Below are positions 54,267-64,000 of a DNA stretch of 64,000 nucleotides, in pieces. Position 1 is the first letter of the stretch, and every line of letters begins with the position of its first letter. The stretch is taken from assembly GCF_029633865.1 (NCBI RefSeq), contig NC_079212.1, positions 87,320,427-87,384,426 on the forward strand, written 5' to 3'. The position numbers and the translations under genes are program-made. Below the pieces are notes generated by a model, which was not told the DNA's origin, did not search any database, and was given only the letters and a program-made list of their open reading frames with translations. Origin of the DNA: Lampris incognitus. Lineage: Eukaryota > Chordata > Actinopteri > Lampriformes > Lampridae.

Positions 54267-57200
54267 GATGTTACATCTCTGAAATTCTGCAATCACACTG
54301 AACATCAGCGCAACACACTGCATTTGTCATTCGGCTTAAAAAAACTCATGCATGTCTGACAAAAGAGGGATAGATAATCAAGACGACATGGTAATGAATA
54401 CCGATATTGTTTTTTCTATTTACCGTGACTTTTTTACTTTAATAATTCAACATGTTTTCAGGATCACAAGGACTCGGCTTGCTGAAGAGATTCTGTTCCT
54501 CTAAATGAATCAGCAAGCCCCCACTAGCTGCCCTCCTGACGGGATTCCTAACACTTCAGCACCAGAATCACCTTTATTTGGCCAAGTATGTGTAGGTCTA
54601 CACACACAAGGATGTGTAGACCTACACACACACACAAGGAATCTGACTCCGGTTCTGCCACTGCGCTCCATCACTCACACAGAACAGACATACAGCGAAA
54701 ACAAACACAACAAGGTAAACACAAACAAGTAACTACCATGTACAGGTATAGATGTATATAGAAAAGTATACTATACAAAAATTTTAAAAAATCCTACTGT
54801 TACCCGTTTTCTGCCTGAAAGCATGCGGCATTTACAACCCTCCTCAAAAAAACAAAAAAAAAGAAAAATCCCAGATCCCTGACATAGCAGCTCCAGATCC
54901 CTGACATAGCAGCTCCAGATCCCTGACATAGCAGCCTTAGATCCCTGACATAGCAGCATTTACAGGCCTGTCTGTCTCCAAGCTCCCATCACAGGCGCTG
55001 AATATGATGCGTACACCACCGTTGTCGATTAATGGGTTTCTATGGGGCCAGCCTACTTCCCGTTAAAAAGAGCTTATTTCTCGCTCCTTTCGTGGCCGTC
55101 AGAGCCTCGAAACCACACTCAAATTCCACGTGTGTGCAAACTTACATGGCCAATAAATCCGATTCTGATGATTAAAATGGGATTATCAGATGCATGCCCC
55201 GATAAAGTACCAGTACTTTTAAATGATATTCAAACAAAAAGGAAGCCGTCCTACCGCCAATCTTTTTTGAATTTCAGGTTAAACTATGAAGTGACACTTT
55301 AGAGCACGTTCAGTTGGAGGTTGGCAATGGTGCCCAAGTGTCCCAGATAGCATCCGGATGTGGGCCACTTCAGGCAATGATGCGGCACTGATGGCCTTCC
55401 GGCCCTGACAAACTGGATGTGAGCCTGAAGTGGCCCACATGTATAACACAGCAAATATGGCCCAAATATGCCAAATCAAATGTGGGCCTTTTTTGGCAAA
55501 GATGCGGTGCTCTGGGCAACATGGGATCTGGATGTGACCCTGAAGTGGCCCGTGTGGTAAATGGTGAATATGGCCCAAATATCACACAACAAATATGGGC
55601 CACCTTTGGCAAATATGTGGCACATGCGGCATTGCTATGGCTTGGTTCTGGCCCAGATCTGGCAAACAGGAGCAGACCGCCCAAGTGCCATTATCCCACA
55701 CAGTATGTGGGCCAGATGAAAGTGTCGGGTGTGGGACGGGTCCGGGCCACAGCAATGTTGCTATCTGGGATATGCTGTTAAAAGTGCTTCTGTGATTGAT
55801 GTTTGAATCCACCAATGAGGAGTCTTCACTTGACTGTGTGAAGCAGTCCCACCTTCACCAGTCTGTAAGTGGATGTGCCCAGATTACTCAAGTGAGTTAA
55901 CAGGCCATGAAACCTCTACCTATGGTATCAAGTCTCTTTGCTCCCATTTTTATCCCAGGTTTTGATAGTACTGCGTAAATGCCAAAACATTCAAAGTCAA
56001 AATATCTGAGCACTCCTAATCTGGTTTTAGAGCAATGCAGAGCACGGACACCACCCTCATTATAGAAACTAAAAACGCTTTTACAAGATCTTGGTGCCTT
56101 CTGACATTGTAGAAGATAAATTTGACCAGCGTTAGAAAAGAAATGGTAGATAATTAAGCATTTTAAGTTTGTGATCCATTGATATTGCCAGATTCCTAAT
56201 AAGCCAGACATGGAAATGAGCTCTTGCAACGATCTGCTTTAGTGCTTGGTAAAGGATCATAAACATATGAAGTCAGTGGTTGGCCTAAGAACAAAACTTG
56301 TGCCACTTTAAGTTAATAGAAAATCTTGACTGCTGCTATGAGGACAAAGAGCAAAAAGGCAAAAATGACTCCCAACCAAAAGAGACTGTCTGGATTTCCA
56401 CATCACGTGCATCTTTTGAATCAGCTGTAAGTTAGTGTGGCTAGGTCTTAGTATAAGACAAGTTTCCCACCTATTGTAAGTGCCACCTCGTCAGCCAGCG
56501 ATGTTCCTTCACCTACACTCAGTTTTGTCAGCTCATCTGCTCCCAGCATGCTCTGAAACCATGAACAGTCCACACATCAGAAAAGCCCACGTGGCGTTCA
56601 AAAAAGAAAGAAGACTAGCATGGTATTGTCCTATCCTAACAGAAATGACGAGGGTTACGAAGCGTCTGGTATCCTGGAATCTATTTGAGACATCTCTGTG
56701 TCCAACACTAAACTCACCCTGAGCATTTGGCTCATACCTTCACATATCCCGGATGGTCTCGGGTTTTAGTCCCGTGGTGAGTCAGGGTGGCAAATGCTGC
56801 ATTTTTAACCAGTTTTTGGAACTTCTCGTTACGGGCGACAAAGTCTGTCTCACAGTTTACCTGCACCATAAAGGCAAAAAAACGGGAAGTCAAACATGGT
56901 AAATCCGGTAACGGGCATCAGCAGAACCAGAGAAAGAGCTGTGTATCACCAGGTCCACTGCTTACCTCCACCATTACTGCTGCTTTATCGCCCACAAACA
57001 GACCGATCAGACCCTCTTTGGCCTTCCGACCCTGTAGCTTGTTTGCCTTGCTCCAGCCTTCCTTCTGGGCTTGCTCGTGCAACCAGTTTTTTGCCTGTGT
57101 GTCGGGAGGAGAAGATCAAGACCACTACGGCACAGACTCGGCAAGCTGTTAAACCAATCCAGTCCCTGTTAAAATGGCAGTGTGGTCAGATATAAAAAGA

Positions 57201-58511
57201 GGGTAACACTTTAGTATGGGGAACATATTCACCATTAGTTAGGTGCTTATTAGCATGCAAATTAGCAACATATTGGCTCTTAATTGGTCATTATTAAGTA
57301 CTCATTAATGCCTTATTCTGCATGGCCTTATTATACAACCAGTAAGCCATTAACTATGAGTTTTCCCTCTATAACCTCAGAATTATTGCTTATTAGTAGT
57401 ACCAGCTCAATATGCTTTGCTTAGTATGGACTTTATAAGGTGGCAGTACCACAAGAAGAGTTATTCTCCCTTACTAACACTTAATGAATATGGTCTGTTC
57501 TTACATAACAACACACAAAACTACAAGTGTTCATAGTGTTAAATTACTCTAAATTAAGTTTTTGTTACTTAGAATATGTTCCCCATACTAAAGTGACATC
57601 TTGATCATTACTAATTCACTAGTAATTAAGTTTTTTTTACTTAGAATATGTTCCCCATACTAAAGTGTTACCCAAAAGAGTAGGTCAGCACTCATGACTC
57701 GTCTCATCATTTAACACCAAAGCATGGTGAACTGTGTTCCCAATTTGCTGAATGGACGGTGTTGTGTTGTTGACTGTCTGTGTGCTTTGTTTGTGCTTTC
57801 TTCTCTCTGGGGTTGTGTTTGGTGGTGTCGTTTTTGGATGAACGAGACGACAATGCATTATTGCTGAGCCCTGATCCCTTCGCTTCTCAGCGACCCTTTG
57901 CAAACTCAAAACCGGAAGCAGTCGTTATTCCAAGCAGCCGGCCCCCCCTCCTGCAGCGGCCCGCACGTTTTGAGACGTACGCAACAAAACGGTTCGGAGG
58001 AGAGCGTTACCTTGGTTACGTCATTCTCAAACATCTCCAGCGCTCTCTTGCAGTTAATGAAGGTGTAGCCCGTTTCTTTCCGGAGTTTCATCAGCAGGGC
58101 TTTCTCCGCAGCCAGAAGGTGACAGCCTGTGCGGAAGGAGGACACACGCTGGCAGATGCTGACCTGGGGGGGGGGGGGGTCATACGTTGACACACGTGAC
58201 ATATTAATTTAGCACGCTTCTGACGTGGGGCAGTTTCCACTGACTGCACGTAGTCGGCGAACATGCACCCTCCCCCTTCAGTTATTGCATTAATTGTCAT
58301 TCTGAATACCAGTCAGGAAGGAGTCGAGGTCATTAAGTCATCCAGTCTGTCACAGCGGCTGTTAGGCTGCACGCTGTGACATGAAGAACAGCGGCTAAAG
58401 ACGCCTGAATTCAGCCAACAGCCGCTTACGCTGTCGCTACCAGGGGCTAATTAAATGCCTCACCTGTGGGAGCTCCCTCCCAGCTGTCCGGAACACGGCG
58501 GCTAACGACAT
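53777..58511 (-). CDS. tsfm: Mitochondrial elongation factor Ts; six exons
   Basis: Guanine nucleotide exchange factor for mitochondrial EF-Tu, acting in the matrix. Exons, in gene order: 58464-58511, 58011-58163, 56966-57094, 56738-56860, 56471-56552, 53777-54171. They sum to 930 nt, 309 residues plus stop (human about 325). Residues 1-40 are basic and hydroxylated without acids early on ([16 protein letters not shown]), as in a mitochondrial presequence. The EF-Ts N-domain follows ([20 protein letters not shown]), then [20 protein letters not shown], the signature [14 protein letters not shown] near residue 111, [20 protein letters not shown] and [20 protein letters not shown]. All introns are GT-AG and in phase. 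Confidence 0.96.
54184..54262 (-). repeat. (CT)n before tsfm last exon
   Basis: GA repeats on plus, CT in gene sense, lying directly upstream of the acceptor of the last tsfm exon (TTTTTTAG at 54172-54179). Confidence 0.93.
54882..54958. repeat. Short tandem repeat, about 20-22 bp unit
   Basis: Roughly four copies of CAGATCCCTGACATAGCAGC-like units in the tsfm intron. Confidence 0.85.
55342..55769. mobile_element. MITE with CCCAGATAGCA ends, copy 2
   Basis: Same family as 32446-32858: ends CCCAGATAGCA and TGCTATCTGGG, 428 bp, in the last tsfm intron. The ORF-like stretches are shared repeat sequence, not genes. Confidence 0.85.
57201..57673. mobile_element. MITE with GGGTAACACTTTAGTATGGG ends in tsfm intron 2
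   Basis: Inverted ends of about 30 bp. AAAAGAG-like flanks on both sides suggest a 7-8 bp duplication with ends uncertain by two bases. The right terminal block of about 45 bp (TTACTTAGAATATGTTCCCC...) occurs twice, at about 57568-57595 and 57640-57673. Confidence 0.82.
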
Positions 58512-58833
58512 TGTGTGAACCCGAAATGAGATCTGAGCCGAAACCCTTACGAAAGACACAGCAGGAAAGTCATGGGGGGGGGGGGCACGCTGTGTACGGC
58601 ACCCGAGCTCGGACAAAAACAACCCGACTCTTTTACTTTTTGTGCTTTGCTCAGCGCCCCCTGGCGCATGGGAGCGGTGTCACACACGCCAAACAATCCC
58701 TCTCCGTTCACTTTTGAATAAGCAATGCTTGGCAGCATATTCCTAAACCAATAACACGAAGGGAAATGACATTGCGGTGTTACAATAGTTCCCATTATGC
58801 ATTGTGCTACCGGGTTGCTGGGTGATAATCCCC

Positions 58834-58843
58834 AAGATGGCGG
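58834..58843. promoter_or_regulatory. YY1-type motif upstream of tsfm
   Basis: AAGATGGCGG about 325 bp upstream of the tsfm ATG, in plus orientation. It could belong to the tsfm promoter or to an unseen divergent transcript. Confidence 0.3.
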
Positions 58844-58904
58844 AACGGAGGAACGTCGTCTGGAATGACGACGTTTAAGCCTACGCCCGGGTTGTCACAT
58901 AGAG

Positions 58905-59428
58905 CAGTGGTTCTCAACCTTTTTGGAGTCCTGGACCCCCTGCGTATTTTTGATCTACCCTGAGGACCCCTCCACCTGTTCTTGGGGGAAGGGGCTTGCA
59001 ATTTGATAGAAACAGTAGAAACTGCATTTTAAATTGCATTATAGCATTTATTCACTCTTTGGGGCAAAAATAAGAGCTTTCAGTTGTAACTTAGATATAG
59101 TTAACAAAACAGAATTCTTATGCAGTAACTTTCAGATAGATGTAACAACAGAATTTTTATGCAGTAACTTTTAACAATGCAAACGAGAGCGAGATCTCTT
59201 ATTAAAATACAATAAATTACACTTGTGAAACAGATGTAATTAGAGAAAAAAGTCATGTTACCCTTTATAGTTTAGGTAGATAAAGGTCTCAGTCACATTT
59301 GAGTAAAATGATCCTATTTCTATAAATGTCATAGGATCTTTTTTTTAAAGATATTTTATTTTCACGGACCCCTTGCAATTACACCACGGACCACTAGGGG
59401 TCCGCGGACCCCCAGTTGAGAAACACTG
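58905..59428. mobile_element. hAT MITE with ACATAGAG duplications
   Basis: Ends CAGTGGTTCTCAAC and GTTGAGAAACACTG. Perfect 8-bp duplications ACATAGAG lie at 58897-58904 and 59429-59436. It is 524 bp and non-coding. Confidence 0.94.
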
Positions 59429-59436
59429 ACATAGAG

Positions 59437-60760
59437 CAAGCATGACAATTCTCACGGTGTGTCGTATAACACTTTTAACTGTATACGAAAGCCGGGCGAC
59501 ATCTGTATTTGTTTGTGGGCACTACATTCTATCACCACTGGAGGGCACTGTGAGGCGATGGCTGGCGGAGAGGGACTGCTGTAAGGGGACAGAAGAAGAA
59601 CAAGCGGCGCGAGGATCGAAAGTGGGATGGAAGGTGTAGTTGTTGCTAAATAAAGTTAAACAACATCAGCAATCTGTTTAAACGAGTTAATGAAAACCCT
59701 CATCAGAAATACACCGGCGTCAGCTAGCATCCGTTCTGACGCCCCTTTTATCGTTTCCGGTGCATTTGCAGCAGAGCTTTAATTAAGTTAGAAGGCAGGC
59801 CAAACTCTTATCTTGCATTCTGACCTATAGGGGGGGCTAGATAGTTATCTTCCATATACATATGTATACGTAATTATATCATAAGGAGAGGGGGCATTAC
59901 ACATAGCTTTACCCCTTTACCCCCCCCCCCACTACTGAGCTACAGGGGAACGTTACAGTGACACGAAGGAGAGTTGGACCATCATGAGCTCTGATGCTGA
60001 TCCCACCCCCCGCTTACTAACTGAAAGCTTCTGTAAGATTTGTTGTTTTTTACCTAATATGTTTATGATTGTTTTTTTCCTCACTTAAGTTTCTACTGAG
60101 TTTTCAAAAAGGTGTAAACGGGGCAATACAACAACATCAACACAACAAAGAATACAGTAAGATATGCAAACAGTTTTGAAAAATAATAAATAAAAAATAA
60201 CAATCAATAGATGTCTGGAAATACTTCAGTATTCACACAAATCAGCTAATGAGGCATTGATTGAGTCAGTGTCATTTCCCCCGTAAATGTTCAGATTTCC
60301 CAGATCTTTTTACACATAGTCTCTCGGACTCTCACAAGGCACGTCCACTTTTCCATAACAAAAAGTTCTCGGCCAGTTTCCGTCCGCCCGGTTCTGGGGG
60401 GTTTACATGAAGCCAGGCTTTGGTAACAGCTTTCTAACTGCTGCAAGTAAAACTTTACTCAAGTTTAATCAAGTTTCTGATTTTTTTTAACTTTATTTCT
60501 ATAGGTTGCAAAATGTGGTAAAAGTTCCGATGTTATTTATCTTGGTTTCATTTGTTTACATCACAACCCCCCCTGCCATTTTAACGGGGGGGGGGGAGTG
60601 TAGACTTTTTATGTCCACTGTGGGGCGTCAGAGCCAGAAGACGTCATCGCTTGACTCTCGCTGACTGTTCTGTAATTCTAAGGAAACTGTAGACACCGAC
60701 CCCCATTCAGAGGGAGACGGTCACTCCCCCCCTTATCCCTCCTTTTAATGCAAATGCCTT
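59437..60760. other. Intergenic sequence
   Basis: No gene recognised. C- or G-runs lie near 59922 and 60588-60597. A Tc1-like inverted terminal fragment lies at about 60545-60620. Confidence 0.5.
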
Positions 60761-60761
60761 T

Positions 60762-60764
60762 CCT

Positions 60765-60851
<87 letters not shown>

Positions 60852-60852
60852 G
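60762..60852. repeat. (CTTT)n microsatellite
   Basis: About 22 tetranucleotide units; open frames across it are artefacts. Confidence 0.97.
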
Positions 60853-61095
60853 CACAGTAAAAAGGGAGAAAGTTGACACTTTTCAACATGTGTATTTCGC
60901 TGAGTTTGTTTAGCAAACAGGTTTTTAATTCCTGCACACTTTGCAGATCCCTTAATCCTGATTTGAGTTGAACTGGGGATCACACGTGTCCCGGCGTCGC
61001 TCCTCCGGGCAGCATGTGCCCCCAGTGGGTCAGGGACAGTGAGGCAGGCACGCTGACGTGCAAAAACCCCTGTGAACACAACATCTGGATGCTCT

Positions 61096-61312
<217 letters not shown>

Positions 61313-62338
61313 GGTCAGTATGTCAGGATGGTAAGCATGCTGAACGTTCCACATTTCAAACGCAACAGAGCCACGTAGAGACGGAGCTTTGGTTGATGTT
61401 GCCAGGTTAATTAACAGGGTTAAAAATCATTAACATCTGTGAGAAACAAAGTGTGGAAAGTCTGTGTTTTAAAACAGATGTGCAAAGTTATTTTGAAAGT
61501 TATCACAGAGCGTAACCCGATAAGGTGCTATTAGATGCATTCAAACCACCTGAATGCTGCGCAGGTGTTGAGTTTCTCAAAGCGTGCGTGCGTGTAAGCG
61601 CGCGCTCGCGTGCTCATAATCCCCCGATCAATTCCTTAAAACTTCAGTATCCAACGAGTCCTGCAACCCACACGACCACATAGGTGGTTGGTTCCTGCGC
61701 TGCAGCGCTGCGCAGTGTGAAGCACCGGGACTTCATTGTTGTCCATGCAAAGTGAAGGTGTAGCAGGAAGCAAACAGGGACGATGTGTGAAGAAACCAAC
61801 AGTTTACAAGCCTATAAACGGGCGGGCTTCCTGTTTGCAAACATTATTGGGTGCGTGCGCAGCCAGGGGGCATCTTTTGAGAGCTACCAAAGCGGTTCAA
61901 CAAGGAAAATGTTCAGCATTCCAAAGGGGTCACCCGTCCTGTTGGCGGTTTGTGCAGTTTATTGCACAACAACTGCGCGTCATCTCTGCTGTATCTCAAC
62001 TCCATCTTGGTTAAAACCTCTGCGCTGTAGCTGCTTTCTGCCCCCTAGTTGCGCACGCATCTCTGTGACGACGTTGCACAAAAAACCCTATAGTTCTTGC
62101 GCTCCCCCCGTCTCTTGGCACGTCGCATTTTGATTGGTAACGAAGGTCAAAGGTCATGTGATGACGAGGCACACGAGACACCAGATTGTCGTTATTTACA
62201 CGACCGCTAGGAGGTCGCTTAACTGTCAAACGTAACTATAGGCCGTATGAGCTGCTTGGAGATGTTGTGTTCCTCCTTTCAAAACATCAGAAATGATGAC
62301 TCGCTAGTCCCACCTCGTCACGTCATTAAGATGGCTTT
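61313..62338. other. Intergenic sequence
   Basis: No gene or element boundary recognised; a short GTGCGTGCG tract lies near 61584. Confidence 0.5.
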
Positions 62339-62450
62339 AGCGCACCCGGGTGGCGTTGCGGTCTATTCCGTTGTCTACAAACACGTGATCGCCGGTTCGA
62401 ATCCCCTTGTTACCTCCGGCTTGGTCGGGCGTCCCTACAGACACAATTGG

Positions 62451-62533
<83 letters not shown>

Positions 62534-62791
62534 TTGGTATCTGCACTAGCGCCTCCTCTGGTCGGTCGGGGCGCCTGTTCGGGGGGGGGGTAAACTGGGG
62601 GGAATAGTGTGATGCTCCCACGCGCTACGTCCCCCTGGTGAAACTCCTCACTGTCAGGTGAAAAGAAGCGGCTGGTGACTCCACATGTATGGGAGGAGGC
62701 ATGTGGTAGTCTGCAGCCCTCCCCGGATCGGCAAGGCGGGTGGAGCAGCGACCGGGACGGCTCGGAAGAGTGGGGGTAAATGGCCAAGTAC
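62339..62791 (+). mobile_element. SINE (GCGTCCGGGTGGCG family) with expanded (GT)n
   Basis: Perfect 11-bp duplications AAGATGGCTTT lie at 62328-62338 and 62792-62802. An (GT)n run at about 62454-62532 has grown inside the SINE, replacing part of the core. Confidence 0.93.
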
Positions 62792-63050
62792 AAGATGGCT
62801 TTGGCGGATGGTTCTGCAGGCCTGCCTGCTGCTTGGTGTGATCATCACTCCTGCACCACTGTGCAAATGTGGTCACCGCTTCCCGCTCGACACATGTCAG
62901 AATAAGTAAACCGTGTGAAAACCCCGCAGACGTTACACGTGTTGCCGTGCCAGAGCACGCTCCGGGGCCATCCCGTCAGCATGACTGACGGGTGTGCAGG
63001 GGGGCGGGGTCAGCGCGAGCGGCGCAGCTGGATTGGGCAGGTAAAACGTG

Positions 63051-63060
63051 TATAAAAAGG
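63051..63060 (+). promoter_or_regulatory. TATA box of the secreted-protein gene
   Basis: TATAAAAAGG lies 54 bp before the ATG, with a GC box (GGGGCGGGG) about 50 bp further upstream. A TATA promoter with a short leader fits an abundantly expressed tissue-specific gene. Confidence 0.6.
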
Positions 63061-63104
63061 GGAGCATTGTTGCACCGAGTGACCCTCTTCTTTTCAGGCT
63101 GGTG

Positions 63105-63162
63105 ATGATGAAGGCCATTTTCCTCGTCGTGCTGTCGGTGACGCTGTTCTCTCAGGGACACG
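63105..63162 (+). CDS. First coding exon of an unidentified secreted protein (partial)
   Basis: From tandem ATGs at 63105 and 63108 the exon encodes MMKAIFLVVLSVTLFSQGH plus one base, then GTAGTAAG as donor. This is a textbook signal peptide: a lysine, a hydrophobic core, then small/polar residues. The body of the protein lies beyond the window, so I do not name it. CTTCTTTTCAG just upstream resembles an acceptor, so the ATG could instead start a second exon; the TATA box argues against that. Confidence 0.6.
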
Positions 63163-63665
63163 GTAGTAAGTCACCCAGTCTCTTCTTCTTCTGCTGCTGC
63201 TGCTGCTTCTCACGCTCTGCCATCCCTGCGATCTGCGGAGTATTTATAGGCTGGAATAGTATAGTGCACTGTCATAGCAGGGCGGTTCTTCAATCTGGGG
63301 CACTTTTGGCTTTTGAAATTTTGAAAAAATAAAAAGTAATTTCTTTAAAATTTGTTTTTTTTTTGTTCTTTTTCAAAGCTCTATTAAGTGGCGTGGGACT
63401 AATATCTCAGCGTAGCTTTGATCGTCCTACACAATAAGTTTGATATTATGACGCTTTTTACAAAGTTATAACGGCAAAATGTGACGTAATGACACGTGAT
63501 GGTAATGACACTTTTCACTTTTTGGAGAAAAAGTTGACGAAGTCTTAGACTTGCTAAGCTAACTTGTTAGCTAGCATACAATGTACAATGAATATACGTG
63601 ATATAAAAGTGAAGTTTCTTATTTCTGAACTGAAATACTCAGCTAGTAACGTGTCTGGTGATGAC
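63163..63665. other. Intron of the secreted-protein gene
   Basis: AT-rich intronic sequence with TCT/TGC triplets near 63185-63207 and a poly-T at about 63352. No further exon was seen. Confidence 0.45.
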
Positions 63666-63985
63666 CTGTAATAACCATCCTGTCAGATCAGGACATATAA
63701 ACCTTCACATGACTTACACTTGTAATAACCATCCTGTCAGGTCAGGACATATATACCTTCACATGACTTACACTTGTAATAACCATCCTGTCAGGTCAGG
63801 ACATATAAACCTTTACATGATTTACACTTGTAATAACCATCCTGTCAGGCCAGGACATATAAACCTTCACATGACTTACACTTGTAATAACCATCCTGTC
63901 AGGTCAGGACATATAAACCTTCACATGACTTACACTTGTAATAACCATCCTGTCAGGTCAGGACATATAAACCTTCACATTACAT
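63666..63985. repeat. 54-bp tandem repeat, about six copies
   Basis: Unit TAATAACCATCCTGTCAGGT... with few substitutions. Because 54 is divisible by three, one frame stays open for 112 codons with 18-residue repeats. Probably not coding. Confidence 0.93.
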
Positions 63986-64000
63986 TTGTGACATGAAAAA

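Noticed and set aside
55042-55302. 86-residue frame in tsfm intron 5
   Set aside because: It contains a GGCCAATAAATCCGATTCTG segment typical of LINE tails and is opposite in strand to tsfm; no exon signals.
63658-63996. 112-residue frame of 18-residue repeats
   Set aside because: A 54-bp tandem repeat keeps any open frame open; there is no promoter, splice or codon evidence for a gene.

Overview
This window is vertebrate nuclear DNA, almost certainly from a teleost fish. It carries intron-rich genes whose exons read as close orthologues of vertebrate smarcc2, myl6 and tsfm. These are embedded in fish-type repeats: Ty3/gypsy, a Tx1/L1-type LINE, RTE-type LINE pieces, three kinds of Tc1/mariner element, hAT MITEs, several tRNA-derived SINE families, and many long microsatellites.

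Layout. 1-2600: minus-strand Ty3/gypsy element (gag-protease-RT), cut by the window edge. 3100-8820: a near-complete two-ORF LINE sitting inside a (TC)n microsatellite. 8820-10600: (CA)n and (TTA)n microsatellites. 10707-12225: a decayed Tc1 element. 13091-33276: smarcc2 (BAF170, core scaffold of BAF/PBAF chromatin remodelling complexes), plus strand, 26 coding exons, a 1050-residue product. Its introns hold most of the mobile elements, a 1.2 kb minisatellite of 5' splice-site-like units (intron 15), and a 4.9 kb higher-order repeat that carries copies of the intron 18/exon 19 junction. 37250-47094: myl6 (essential myosin light chain), minus strand, six exons, 151 residues, convergent with smarcc2. 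47100-53700: nested SINE/LINE/MITE insertions and minisatellites. 53777-58511: tsfm (mitochondrial elongation factor Ts), minus strand, six exons, 309 residues. 58900-62800: a hAT MITE, microsatellites and a SINE. 63051-63162: TATA box and first coding exon of an unidentified secreted protein, plus strand, running off the window. The end is a 54-bp tandem repeat.

The three genes do not form a pathway. They are a chromatin remodeller, a cytoskeletal motor subunit and a mitochondrial translation factor. The smarcc2-myl6 tail-to-tail arrangement matches the human 12q13 order as I remember it, so it looks like conserved synteny. The most unusual signals are the intron 18 array in smarcc2, the LINE in a TC microsatellite, and several insertions-within-insertions whose boundaries are fixed by visible target-site duplications. 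All gene models come from reading splice sites by eye and keeping phase; none was tested with transcripts.
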